From Henningerozyma blattae CBS 6284 (Eukaryota; Ascomycota; Saccharomycetes; Saccharomycetales; Saccharomycetaceae): a stretch of DNA of 64,000 nucleotides. The stretch's first letter is position 1. Each line of letters opens with the position of its first letter. The DNA is taken from positions 1,178,001 through 1,242,000 of the forward strand of contig NC_020187.1 of assembly GCF_000315915.1 (NCBI RefSeq), written 5' to 3'. Shown one piece after another: positions 20,901 through 30,702 of the stretch. Position numbers and translations under genes: made by a program. Under the pieces are notes generated by a model. It worked only from the letters and a program-made list of their open reading frames with translations, searched no databases and was not told the origin of the DNA.

Positions 20901-22074
20901 TTTTGAACAATTTAATGACATGACCAATTATGAAGAAGATTTAAATTCACAGGATAAAATTAATTCACAACCAGTTGAAACTACAACGATAAGCCAATTC
21001 GATACAACAAAATCAAAAACTGATAGTAAGAGAGTTCCTAACAATCAAATTAATAGACACAGGACAGATAGCTTAGCTGAAGTTGATTATGAGAGCATAT
21101 CGAATGATAAGGAAGATAGTGACACGTTTTCCTTTGAAATAAAATCAGTTCAGGGTGAAGAAAATATTACACAGGAGAGTCTTATGGTAATATCCGAAAC
21201 GAATATAGATTTGTCATTTGACGGAGAAAAATTACAATTTCAACCTAGTAAGTTGAGTGAGAAGGAATATATTGATGAACTTACAAAAGGAAGTAATCAG
21301 GCTACTAGTCCCAGCTTAATCTCTTCAATGCTATCTAAAAAAGTCTCTTTATCACAACCATCTTCATCTAAATCTACCACTAAACCATTAACTTCAATGA
21401 ATTCTTTCCCTATACCTTTAACTGATCCCTTAAGCTTAGCTAAAGTTGCACCACAAAATGTTGATAATTTAATTGATAACTCGGATTTTTTTCTCATTAA
21501 GACAGCCACCCAAAGATCAGTTTCAAATGTCGAAAGTAGTATGTCCTCAAACTCACAATTTTCCAAACATACACATAACACTAACTTGACAGCATATAGT
21601 TCAAATAATAACCATACATTATTAGCTCCTGCCTCTACCAATATGAGTATACTTCAATCAAAGAAACCAATAAACTTTGAAGATAAAATTACTATCAACT
21701 CTTATAATGGTAATATTAAAATGGATGATCCCAAAGAAACAAATAGAGATAATTCTCCGTTTAATGATAATAATAGTGACCTTAGACGAAAAGATAACAA
21801 GAGGAACCCTCAAAATTTGAAAAGATACTCAAAACAAAAAGTAGGAACCTCTTGCGAGCTACTAAACTTGTGTGATGAGACTGCTAATAAAGCTAGAGAT
21901 GTTTTAAATCACTTATCGGTGAGCAATGAGCTACAAGATAATACCTACACCGACAAAATTAGTAAAATATCGAGTAACAATAACCAACCTATAGTAAGAA
22001 GAATGCATACGCAACAAGATGCTCTTAAAAGATTAAGTATGGATTTAAAGGCCTATAACAACAATATATTGTAG
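17902..22074 (+). CDS. FIR1: Fir1-like protein, Cbk1 target, with 16-residue repeat array
   Basis: The 1390-residue, largely disordered protein lies between YPT31 and ZRG8, the position of FIR1 (YER032W) in S. cerevisiae (about 925 residues). Fir1 acts at the bud neck in ordering cytokinesis and septation, interacts with the NDR kinase Cbk1, and was also linked to mRNA 3'-end processing. Support seen here includes several HxRxxS motifs, the Cbk1 phosphorylation consensus (H28-S33, H172-S177, H544-S549, H552-S557). Cbk1 docking motifs [YF]xFP occur as FKFP (491-494), YSFP (787, 803, 819) and YTFP (851). Four of the docking motifs sit in a 16-residue tandem repeat. A conserved-looking block near residues 77-105 contains KGHFFTTNSNVLLDVPKDVW. 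Poly-Asn runs occur near 155 and 235. The name rests on synteny plus motifs. No catalytic domain is visible. Confidence 0.75.
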   Translation: MNEKTAILKPSVSTSPPMNRSPSPILKHKRTKSNSPSKVRFSDDIAEPTAPAVAITSDNQPQLKKSTVPLESQMQESSNHSTEDLGALKGHFFTTNSNVLLDVPKDVWEFHNANMIKKNFNNVSKNVSNKNTKGSPKPASKHKRNNYSISIADFTNNNNNNNKSSMSKKYAHERSKSLQSIIVSTIQSYNNSSNISINNTSFNTSFNPSTINDSSLSTISQVSPLHLRHNNNNNNNNNSRDISTNKNNNNNLITTTNTIQNNLYLAPTSPLNKFNISVPLQISLPPYLSPKNKNKLHPDIIFDGNGYSTFNNSITSCSSEEGDENQVENNRSNDNTSSSLSSSINDSLVSLIALLPDENHDISINYDDMVDNTLGIDQEANVNLRKQMKNIRKKNITPVPIIKKDLVAETNDVQPCSNTQSISTSNTDSLTILQSASKVIAIPDVNDEIMNSPAKTSNGNPLKFFEQFNPSPNDTKASPSNNGTDELNLNFKFPNNQTETVNDDHKDDFNDYLKIDTSSNDVAFNSRRSKLINSHKLDMASPEHQRRRSHIHRRSDSVFKIIPEDLQLETIHENDNTQPQKQLTVPITFDSKSHLTSPPQVKNEGNSLKLMVSSPLRNMESAYSNDNINSDITPTKTKSNSSNLSFAATSTPPTSSLVAPSRSPLRLNRNSLLNTSHISIPDSTNDLDTNSPEMMFNNNEVKNMENHYLSDSHSQETTNQNGVSLLTSHLNEDIHQNKEPSHTTYTQDNTNEGKYLSPNPHFQGSTIQDDNIFHTSHTQENTNTIKYSFPPSHVQEAETLGRYSFPPPTLPSSKTQNEYSFPSLNTQNNATLMNDSLLAENATGTVNQNSYTFPPKSAPEPRNCNSLMPLNTHKSDSQSLFYLPTSLTENENSNLETHHNKHIQDKSHISINSYTQDYSGFIPDISHITILSQTDQEHESLDNEDINENFDTNSNNILDEYQHDEENQIIQTNEVKQGFSLLEKTTNKYELEEMKQYDQYFEQFNDMTNYEEDLNSQDKINSQPVETTTISQFDTTKSKTDSKRVPNNQINRHRTDSLAEVDYESISNDKEDSDTFSFEIKSVQGEENITQESLMVISETNIDLSFDGEKLQFQPSKLSEKEYIDELTKGSNQATSPSLISSMLSKKVSLSQPSSSKSTTKPLTSMNSFPIPLTDPLSLAKVAPQNVDNLIDNSDFFLIKTATQRSVSNVESSMSSNSQFSKHTHNTNLTAYSSNNNHTLLAPASTNMSILQSKKPINFEDKITINSYNGNIKMDDPKETNRDNSPFNDNNSDLRRKDNKRNPQNLKRYSKQKVGTSCELLNLCDETANKARDVLNHLSVSNELQDNTYTDKISKISSNNNQPIVRRMHTQQDALKRLSMDLKAYNNNIL
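20020..20499 (+). repeat. Coding 48-bp tandem repeat (16 residues x 10) in FIR1
   Basis: In-frame, strongly diverged units of exactly 16 residues run from residue 707 to 866 without register slip. They start at residues 707, 723, 739, 755, 771, 787, 803, 819, 835 and 851. The approximate consensus is YSFPPSHTQENTNxGK. The SH and Q positions are kept in the earlier units; the YxFP tetrapeptide is kept in units 6, 7, 8 and 10, and unit 4 starts YLSP. Confidence 0.75.
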
Positions 22075-22181
22075 TTAAACTTTCTGATCCCATATATGTA
22101 ACAATATTTTATGGTACTAAAAATGCTGAATTTAATTTATATGAATTTTAACACCTTCTCTATATATTTAAATATGATAGT

Positions 22182-22307
22182 GATTTAGTTTATAGATTAA
22201 AAAACGGTACGGTAATATCCTACCACGCCCTTACGATTAATTAACGAAGACATTTCAGAAATGGTTAATCGCTTAAGTTTAATCAAAAAACGGCTATAAA
22301 CTAAATC
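22182..22307. repeat. Inverted repeat with 14-bp perfect arms
   Basis: GATTTAGTTTATAG (22182-22195) is matched by its exact reverse complement at 22294-22307, with 98 bp between. Inside, CGATTAA and TTAATCG form a second, smaller inverted pair, and AAAAAACGG occurs twice as a direct repeat. It lies in the 405-bp convergent gap (22075-22479) between FIR1 and ZRG8, which holds nothing else recognisable. It could be a structured RNA, a shared terminator or a small mobile-element relic; I cannot decide. Confidence 0.55.
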
Positions 22308-22479
22308 TTGAAAAATAAGTTAATTAGTACAATGAGAATTAACTATTGGGGGAAAAGTTACTCCCCATAGTAGATATTTAAATAAATAGAAGGCACAAAA
22401 GGTCAAATGAGAGATAAAGTAAAAATTAAAAGAAATGCAAATGCGATATAAACTAGATAAAAAGTGGCTTGTAATAAAA

Positions 22480-22733
22480 CTAGTTCAGCCTGGGTGAATT
22501 ATCAACTGATGGAGATGTTTCTTGGATTGGACTTAAGGAATAGTTATTATCTAGAAAGCTTAGATTGGGAATTGGCATATAATTATTAGTAATATTACCA
22601 TTAGTTAAAGGATCAGTAAACATGCTTGTGTTTTGCTTTTTAGGGGTTGTAGGTTGATTTTCAAACTGGGCGGCAGTGCCATTATTACAATTATTATTAT
22701 TTTTATTAATGTTATTATTATTATTTTTATTAA

Positions 22734-22803
<70 letters not shown>

Positions 22804-25800
22804 ATGACCACTACAATTATTAAGAATATGGGTATTATTGCTATTATTATTATGGATATTAGTATTATTAATATGTAATTTGCTGTCGTTTATAAACATA
22901 TGTTTACTAGTAACGTCTATTTTTTCTGGAGAAGAAAATGATCTGGTTGTAACATCTCTTAATGGAGATCTACTATGACTTGGGAAATTATGATTGAAAA
23001 AAGTTACAGTTTTATTTTTAAATTCCAGTTTTTTCTTTAATGGGGTATCTTCTTTAGCAATTTGAATAGGCTTCCCATGATAGCTATGGGTATTTCTGAA
23101 AGTAATTTTATTAGTAGTTCGCAAAATAGGAGAACCAGTAGAGTTTGACCGTAAAGAATTATGATTGGGGTTATCGTAATTAAAATCTTCAGGAACATTG
23201 TTAACTTCATCCAAGTAGTAATCATCGTTATCCGAAATATTATCTTGGACTTTTGAATTATATTCATCTTCCTCCACTTCATCAATAAAATATAAGTTAT
23301 TCATCATTTGACCAGAAATTTCGCTATCTAAATTACTGTTTAATTGATGATACTTTAGTGTTTGATGCAGCCATGATCTTGAGGAATTACTAAATGAAGT
23401 TAAGTGAGGACCTGGGACAGAAGGCGGTGTTGCATTCGGAATTGGATTTATAATTGAATTTGTGGATATTGGAGTCATAGAAGAATATGTAATTTTATTT
23501 ACGGGAGTCGAAAGATCATTTAGGGGTGAATTGATAATATTATTCGTACTATTGCTTGGTGTATCTGAAGCCATAACTTTCATAGTTTCATCCGTAATAG
23601 AGTCATTAAAATTGAAGCTGCTTGCATCATCATCATCAGATAAATCAAATATATCAGAAAACGATTTTATAGGCGATTGTTTGGTAATTTTAACCGTTGG
23701 AATTATTGGCGGTTTTCCACCTAAAATATTCTTATTGCTTTCACGAGAACTATCTGTGGCTTGATTAGGCACCATGACTTCATCAATGGTATTGGAAATA
23801 GGTGTAGCTATTACCGAGCTAACCTTCATTGGTGAAGTACCTTCAGAGTCAGTTTTTGAATTATAATGCAGCATAATTTCAGGAGTCTTCTGTAAACTTA
23901 ACCTTTTGACCGACGATACTATAGAACTTTCATCACTATCCTCGGTGCTATCATCATTCAAATAATTATTACTCTGATTAGCATAGTTATTATCCTCATC
24001 TGAGTCCAGGAACAAATCATTATATGATTTTATGACTTTTTTTTTCTCCGGAATGTTTGATTCTGAATTTTTGACAGTATCCATCGAATTTTTTATTATT
24101 GGAACATGAATATCGTTAGTAAAATTATCTGTATCAATAGGATTAGTAATTTTTGGTGTCGCATGACTCCTCAACGCAATATTATTACCACAGGACTTAA
24201 CCATTTCATCGCTAAAATCATCATCATCAATATATTTATTTGATAAAAATTCATCATCATTATTGACAAAATCATGAATATCAAAATCATCATAGTAATT
24301 TAAATCTTCATCAAAATCTTCATCTTCATAAACATCATCAATATATACTTTATTGTTATCAGTAGTAGAATCTTGGTTATTAGAGGTATCAAATGAATAA
24401 TATTTCATAGATGCAGTTCTGCCATTAATGGTATTATATTCGAAAGAGAATTTTGAAGTATTATCATCATCTTCCTCGTCCTCATCTTCATCTTCATCAT
24501 AATCGCTAAAATCACTATAATTTGAACTTTCTGCGTCAGAATTATTTGATGGAGTTTTATAATCTTTGGTTTCTGTAAGAATAGGTAATGCAGTAGTGAC
24601 AGACACATCTGAATTTGAGTTATGAGCTGCTGTATAGCTTGTATTATAAGTCGTAGAATAATTGGTATTATGTGCAGTAAGATGCTTCATATTATGGACA
24701 GTATCATGATTCATTTTATTATAATTTACAGCGCTTAGATTAATGCCATCATTATTTGGCAAATTTGAGTTGGCAGCTTTCTGCTTATGTACAATATCAG
24801 GTGGATTTAATAAATTTATATGTTGATGACTCGATACTTTTTGGGAAGCAGGAGTTCCTATAGAATTTTGTACGATGATATCTGACTTTAGGAAATTAGT
24901 GTCAGAAACTTGTTTTGGTATGCCAATATCCACTGAATTATATTTATCTTTAATAGTTTTATTGTCAACTCTTGTGGTAACAGGATACGAATTATCTAAG
25001 GATACTTTACCTTTAGAATTTATATCTGAACATGAAGATCTATTTGCTGTAAGTTTTTCAAATGACGATGATCTGTTTGCATATGTAGGATTATTTTCCA
25101 ATGATGAAAGTCGCCCTCTCATAATGTGATTACTTTCTAATGAAGATGATCTATTAGTTGATGCAGTATTCTTTTCAACGGAGGAAGACTTTCTAATTCC
25201 ATACTTTTCAATTGAAGGGGTTACGTTAATGGAATTTTGCTCTAGAGAAGATCTTCTATTTGCTGTCTTTATAGAATTCAGAGAATACTTCTCAAATGAG
25301 GAAGAATCCTTGACACGTTGCCTTTCAAATGAAGATGATCTTATGCTATGATCATTAGTAAAAGATGCTCCATTAATGATTGCAGGGTCATCTAAAGATA
25401 TACCTTTTAATAAACCAGACCCTACTTCTAACGATGGATCGGTAATATCTTCCATAGTATTCAAACCCACTGAATTTAAAAAATCTGGATTTATACTAGA
25501 GCTCTTACTCATTTTGATAAAATCATCATTTGACAATATTTTGATATTTCTATTGAGATTTTTTTTCTCTTTAGATGTACTAGTACTCCTTGTACTTCCA
25601 TCGCTTATGGCACTATTATTACTATTATTTCTATATTTTTTTGGAGATGTAATATTCACAGTTTCGGTAGATGTGTTCAACACAATGACACTTTGTGGTA
25701 CTACACTTTCTTTATGTGATGAAGTGGCTGTACCCCAAGAATGTGTTATGGTACCTCTTATAGCAGGTGATTTTGAGACATTATTTGGAGGTAAGGAAGG

Positions 25801-26118
25801 GGTAACATTAGACATCGGTAAATCAAAAGTGCTATAGTCAGAGACTGAGTTTCGAAAAAGATTTCCAGGAAATTTATGTCTTTTATAGGGTGAATCAGTA
25901 GAGGGAGTTCTAGGAGAGCCCATATTTGAGGTTGACGGAGGAGGTGTTCTTTGAACATGATCTCCAGATGCCCTTGACCTTGTAGGCGTAGTAGGGGTAA
26001 CTGCACTAGGGGTTGATGCATTTGAGTTGGATTTATTAGGGTTCAAGTCTAAAGAATGTGATTTTTTATGGGACTTGATAAATGAAAACATGATACTGTT
26101 GCTTACGCGTTGTTGCAA
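22480..26118 (-). CDS. ZRG8: Zrg8-like polarity-associated protein
   Basis: This disordered 1212-residue protein occupies the position of ZRG8 (YER033C, about 1076 residues) beside FIR1. S. cerevisiae Zrg8 localises to sites of polarised growth and is tied to Ssd1 and Cbk1; its molecular role is unclear. Ser, Asn and Asp dominate. A block at about residues 255-365 repeats RSSS[FLV]E-type units about nine times. Long acidic stretches lie near 540-650, a C-terminal poly-Asn run is encoded by a pure trinucleotide repeat, and several segments of the form IKSYNDLFLDSDED or IKSFSDIFDLSDDDD resemble each other. Translation may begin at Met10 (26091), giving MFSFIKSHKKSHSL, which looks like a more natural N-terminus and would put ACGCGT (26105-26110) in the leader. 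No known domain is visible; the name rests mainly on synteny. Confidence 0.72.
22736..22801. repeat. Pure trinucleotide (ATT)n / Asn-coding run in ZRG8
   Basis: About 22 uninterrupted ATT units on the plus strand encode a run of about 22 Asn on the minus strand. Shorter interrupted runs flank it (22680-22735), so the whole Asn-rich segment covers roughly 45 residues. All units use the same codon, which implies recent slippage and likely length variation between strains. Confidence 0.85.
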
Positions 26119-26530
26119 AGATACTCGTTAGAGTTATCTAATGATGATCGTTTGCTACTTGTTTTTCTGTAAACTTTCTATTTGGTGGGACTCAGCAAAT
26201 AACACATTCTGTTAATTAAACTGCAGTATTAGACCCTAAGAGTCTGGCTGCAAAATATTTCATTATTTACTAGCCTGCAGACTTCATATCAATTCTTGCT
26301 ATTTGCAACTTTTCTCAATTGGGCATTGTAATACGTTCATCCGGAATCGGAAAATTTCAACATTGTGTGTTTAGAATAATCCGAATTATGTTATATCAAA
26401 TGAAAATGATCAAAAAATATCTATTTGAATATATAGGCATTTATTTCTACATAATCTATACTATGAAATTATATATATATATATATATATCTGTTCATAG
26501 AAGCATAAAAGCTAAGTATCCGTATAATGA
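26119..26530. promoter_or_regulatory. ZRG8 upstream region and NCS6 3' end
   Basis: A 412-bp gap between tandem minus-strand genes serves as the ZRG8 promoter and the NCS6 terminator region. It has a (TA)n run at 26469-26490 close to the NCS6 stop codon. The only open frame (26319-26534) runs into the NCS6 end and looks spurious. No specific regulatory site was recognised, apart from ACGCGT at 26105-26110 just inside the annotated ZRG8 start. Confidence 0.5.
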
Positions 26531-27670
26531 TTAGAAATGTAGACGTTCTAATGTTCTCAGATTTTTAGCAGCCCCATCTTCTGAATCTTCATGAGCATTG
26601 GATACGTTAACTTTGGGCCTGTTCATCTCTAAACCTTCTAGTAAAATACATGCTTTACATATCTTATTACTAGATAAGTAACCACATCTTTCACACCTAT
26701 TCCCATCGACAAATACTTGCTTATTGTCTTCAGTATTTTCATTTTGAATTTTATTTTTATTTGCTGTACTTTTCTTTACTGTAGTTTTCTTCTTTGCTTG
26801 TTTAGGTTTTAATACTAGATTTTCCCCACTATGGATAATATCGATAATGCAACTTGGTCTAATAGCTTCAAGATTTTTCATATATTCTCTAGCGGTACCT
26901 CTAAAAGCCTCTGGTGCATATGTGCATTCCGTAGAAAAATAATCCAATTTCTTATAATGTGCATACAGTACAATTTCCTTTTGATACATATATTTAAATG
27001 GTTTAGAACGTTTGATGGGCGAACCATTACTCTCAGTTAAAATAGCTGTAGATTTCTCAAGACGTGCTACATCACCACGTAATATATTCATTAATACTGT
27101 CTCTGCCATATCATCTGCATTATGCCCAGTTACAACATGTTTTATCCCTAGCTTATTTGCACCACGGTCTAATGCCTGTCTTCTAAGAACCCCACAATAT
27201 GTGCAACTATTTCTAATCCCAACGATTTCCACAATTTCATCCATTGTCCAATTATATAATTCTTTATAAGACACAATTTCTAATGGTAAATTATATTGTT
27301 TTTGATTTCTTTTCACAGTAGCCAATGAATCATCTCTATAACCAACGATACCTTCATCAACACTCAATAACACAATATTAATGCCATAATGATGTCTTTC
27401 ATTCAGTAGTTTCATTATATAAGCTAATACAGTGGAATCCTTACCACCTGACGCTCCCACAGCAACAGTTTCACCAGGATAAAATAATTTCGTAGATACT
27501 ATAGTATTGTGTATTTCAGTTTCAAAAACATGATAAAAACATAATTTGCAAATTTTTTGCAAATTTTTGGGTCTTCTAATAATAGCCTTACGTGAATGAC
27601 ATATTTCACATAATTGTGATAACTTCACTGGCTGCTTATTGGTTGGATCAGTTGGTGGAGTATAAGACAT
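26531..27670 (-). CDS. NCS6: tRNA 2-thiolation protein Ncs6 (Ctu1)
   Basis: Together with Ncs2, this protein thiolates the wobble uridine (mcm5s2U34) of tRNA-Lys, -Glu and -Gln in the cytosol, using sulfur delivered by Urm1. The ATP-pyrophosphatase P-loop is intact as GASGGKDST (SGGKDS, residues 74-79). Zinc-binding cysteine pairs lie at C21/C24 and C41/C44, a CTYCGVLRR motif at about 157-165, and a C-terminal [17 protein letters not shown] cluster. The core [14 protein letters not shown] is typical of the TtcA/Ctu1 family. At 379 residues it is slightly longer than S. cerevisiae Ncs6 (359), owing to a Lys/Asn-rich insert before the last zinc cluster. A PAC element lies 81 bp upstream. Confidence 0.96.
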   Translation of the reverse strand: MSYTPPTDPTNKQPVKLSQLCEICHSRKAIIRRPKNLQKICKLCFYHVFETEIHNTIVSTKLFYPGETVAVGASGGKDSTVLAYIMKLLNERHHYGINIVLLSVDEGIVGYRDDSLATVKRNQKQYNLPLEIVSYKELYNWTMDEIVEIVGIRNSCTYCGVLRRQALDRGANKLGIKHVVTGHNADDMAETVLMNILRGDVARLEKSTAILTESNGSPIKRSKPFKYMYQKEIVLYAHYKKLDYFSTECTYAPEAFRGTAREYMKNLEAIRPSCIIDIIHSGENLVLKPKQAKKKTTVKKSTANKNKIQNENTEDNKQVFVDGNRCERCGYLSSNKICKACILLEGLEMNRPKVNVSNAHEDSEDGAAKNLRTLERLHF

Positions 27671-28977
27671 GGATATTTAGTTGTATAGCTTTATGCTTGC
27701 TAATACTCCTTTTCTAATACAAAAAAGTATCAATACTAATATAATTACAGCTCATCGCATATTTTTATTTTTATTTTTTTTTCCAATTACCGGGGAATGA
27801 CATATCTATTACTAAGGCAAAAAAAATGATACCTTCACAAGACTTGACTAAAATAAATATTTAAGTATTGTCAGAAAAGTACAATAATCATTACGTTTAA
27901 TATAAAAGCTTTAAAATTTCATTGAGAAATTCTAAAAATATTTTCGTAGTTACAATATTTAATTCACTGAAGACGTACAATAGTATAGAAATACTATTGT
28001 ATATTTAAAATTTATTAGATATTAGGATGTGTATGTCAATAAATAAATATAATTTTATATTGAATTGTATTGTACTATTTTATATAAAGATATTTTTGGG
28101 AGTTCTCTACCTATTTCAAATAATTTTTTTTTTTTTTGGTAATTTTTGTTTAATCATTTAGAAAACAAAATGTTTTAATGAGTTCATACAATAAGAACCC
28201 TTAATTGAGCATTATTAATCTAATGAGGAAAATAAAATAAAAATGAAAATAGAATTAAATTGATAATGAATAGGAGATTATGATATTTTGAATTTTTTTT
28301 ACTTGAAAAAATTTTTAAAAAATTATGTGTGATTTGTTTGCCCTCTAATAAAACAAACTAGTAAAATAAAAACAGAAATAAAAGTAAAATGTTTTTTTGG
28401 TATTTTTATAAAACTTTTATTACAATAAAAGCAATATTTTTTTCCCTTTTTTTGTAAATTTTTGAAGAAGAATTCTTCTATATTTTTTATAGATTTTTTT
28501 TTGAAAGTTTTTTTTTTTGGTTAATAGTGGATGGCTCAGTTAAGAGGTCCTCAAAAAAGATTTAGTAATAAAAAATTGAATAGTAAAAAACAGTATTAAA
28601 TGAATTTTAATAAAAAAAAATTTAAATCCCAAATACCAATGAGTTGTTGTTTTCTTATTTTTTTTAATGTTCTTTTAAAAACGTAATTTTTTTTGTTTTA
28701 TAAATTATATTTAGATGTATTCGCTCTCGAAAATTGGTTGAAGTATAATAATATACCTTCTATTTTTGACTTTTAGTTTTAACTTGCCGTATTTTTTTTT
28801 ATTTTATATTATTATTTTTTTTAATATTTAAAAATTTGAATTTATGCTACGTTCGATATTATTAGCTCTAATGATCTCATAAGAGTATTATGGCCATAAT
28901 AATTCGAAGTATTCATATATATCAATGGATTAGAAAAAAAGGTAGAAGCATAAAAAAAGTGTAAAAAAATGTGAAGA
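27671..28977. other. Gap between NCS6 start and CLG1 stop
   Basis: The gap is about 1.3 kb between two minus-strand genes, extremely AT-rich with many A and T homopolymers (for example 28126-28138, 28493-28519 and 28793-28818). Apart from the PAC element near NCS6 I see no gene, RNA or mobile element. Much of it is probably the CLG1 3' region. Confidence 0.5.
27751..27758 (-). promoter_or_regulatory. PAC element upstream of NCS6
   Basis: CTCATCGC on the plus strand is an exact reverse complement of the PAC motif GCGATGAG, 81 bp upstream of the NCS6 start codon. PAC is bound by Dot6/Tod6 repressors and marks ribosome-biogenesis and translation-related genes. Location and orientation fit a functional site. 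Confidence 0.6.
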
Positions 28978-30702
28978 TTAATAGACAGTTGAATAATTTT
29001 CAAAAGGTGGATATCTTAATTTTTCAATTCTAATATTATTATTATTAGTAGTAGAAGCAGTTGTGTTATAGTTTTGGTGAGGCTGTTGGTCAAGATTCCA
29101 ATATGGCAAAGAATTTAAATTCATTTGATGAGGTTGATGAATAATCTGTGGAGGTTGCATCAATTGTGGAATCGAACAAGTATTTGATTGTTGAACAATT
29201 TGAGAAGTTTGTGGGAGGAAGGAATTAAAAGACACATCAGAAGGACTAAATTGTGAAATTGGAGTACAAATAGAAGCAATATTCAAAGCATTTGGTTTTG
29301 AAATATTATTTGTATTACTTGATATGGTAGTAGTTGTATTGTTATTTGGATTATAATAAAAATTATTAGCATAAGAAGGAGATGGGTAAATATTTGAGTT
29401 AATATTACTTGGAGTTTCAAAACCTTTTGAAGGTAAATATTTTGAATAATTGTTGTAATTCTTTGTATTAGAACTATTATTACTATTATTCATCATCATA
29501 TTATTATATGAAGTAGAAGGAGTAATTGAATAAACTGATTGATCAAAGGAATTGTTATAGAAAGATGAAGTTGAAGAAGATAGTGAAGTTGGTGAAGTTG
29601 AATTTGGTAATGGAATAGAAATTGGAATTGAAGAGGAATGAAGTGGAGTGTTCAATAATGAATTAGTATTTTGTGGTTGATATTTTTTGCAAAAATATTC
29701 AAAAGCATTAACATAATCATTATAAGAAATGAATTTATCATCATACAATTTCCAATCAAAAATCTTTAACCAATTTTTTTCATATTCATTAATAAACTTC
29801 AATTTAATACCAGTAGCATCTGACCAAGATTTATTTGTAAAAGTTTTATCATCATTAAATTTGTTTGCTAGTATAAATGATATCATTGTATTTTGATAAA
29901 TTACATTAACAGAATTACCGCCAATAGAAGCAATACCATTTGGTAATTTAGTAATATATTTTGATAAATAATCTAATGCCAAAAATATAGTTACTGAAGG
30001 TAATCTTGTAGCATTCAAAACAGAAGAGACACCTTTAATGAATAAATCAATTGTGGTGGTTGGCATGTTATTATCATCTAATTGATTCTTATCCATTGAA
30101 TAAGAAGGATTAAAAATGATATTGGTGTAATTAACAACATACTCCGACATGTACTGCAAATTATAATCCAACACCTGACTTACCCCACCGTTAATCTGTT
30201 CTTCCTGGAAAACAGTCTGTTGTTGAGGAGCAGGTGGTGGTTGTGCCATATTAATTTGTTGAGGTGGTGCGTTAATCTGTGGTGCAACAAATGGTTGTTG
30301 TTGAGGTTGATTATTAGTAGCAGAATTATAATATGGATTTGGTAGTTGTAACTGCATGTTCATTTGTAATTGGGATTGTAATTGTAAATTCATTTGCATT
30401 TGCATTTGAAGTTGCATTTGCATTTGATTTACAGGTGCCAATAATGGAGCAGAAGCAACAGCTGCGTTTGTATTTGTATTAGTAGTAGGATTTGTATTAG
30501 TATGGTTTATCATCCCAGGTGGAGGAGGAAGCATTCTTTGAGGGAATGTAGATGAACAGGTGGTGGAAGTAGGAGCAGATGTGATGTTTGTAATCGTAGT
30601 GGTGGTGGTTGGAAGAGCAGTATTTGCTGGGTAATTATTGATGATATTATGAGCTCTAATATTATACAACATAGAATCAAAAGAAGCACTAACAGCAGTC
30701 AT
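28978..30702 (-). CDS. CLG1: Cyclin-like protein Clg1 (Pho85-associated)
   Basis: Clg1 is a Pcl-type cyclin that partners the kinase Pho85. A cyclin box is visible at about residues 180-345: QVLDYNLQYMSEYVVNYTNI, then RLPSVTIFLALDYLSKY, then ILANKFNDDKTFTNKSWSDA and FINEYEKNWLKIFDWKLY, the last two characteristic of Pcl cyclins. The flanks are low complexity. The N-terminus has alternating Met/Leu/Gln repeats (about 93-122) and Gln/Pro stretches, and the C-terminal 230 residues are Asn/Ser-rich. At 574 residues it is longer than S. cerevisiae Clg1 (about 452), mainly through these tracts. It sits beside KIP3, as YGL215W and YGL216W do. Confidence 0.88.
   Translation of the reverse strand: MTAVSASFDSMLYNIRAHNIINNYPANTALPTTTTTITNITSAPTSTTCSSTFPQRMLPPPPGMINHTNTNPTTNTNTNAAVASAPLLAPVNQMQMQLQMQMQMNLQLQSQLQMNMQLQLPNPYYNSATNNQPQQQPFVAPQINAPPQQINMAQPPPAPQQQTVFQEEQINGGVSQVLDYNLQYMSEYVVNYTNIIFNPSYSMDKNQLDDNNMPTTTIDLFIKGVSSVLNATRLPSVTIFLALDYLSKYITKLPNGIASIGGNSVNVIYQNTMISFILANKFNDDKTFTNKSWSDATGIKLKFINEYEKNWLKIFDWKLYDDKFISYNDYVNAFEYFCKKYQPQNTNSLLNTPLHSSSIPISIPLPNSTSPTSLSSSTSSFYNNSFDQSVYSITPSTSYNNMMMNNSNNSSNTKNYNNYSKYLPSKGFETPSNINSNIYPSPSYANNFYYNPNNNTTTTISSNTNNISKPNALNIASICTPISQFSPSDVSFNSFLPQTSQIVQQSNTCSIPQLMQPPQIIHQPHQMNLNSLPYWNLDQQPHQNYNTTASTTNNNNIRIEKLRYPPFENYSTVY
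30344..30430 (-). repeat. Met/Gln hexanucleotide repeat within CLG1
   Basis: Imperfect tandem CATTTG-type hexamers (plus-strand sense) encode alternating Gln with Met or Leu on the minus strand, such as QMQMQLQMQMQMNLQLQ. This is a coding microsatellite with a regular polar/hydrophobic alternation. It lies outside the cyclin box. Confidence 0.65.
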
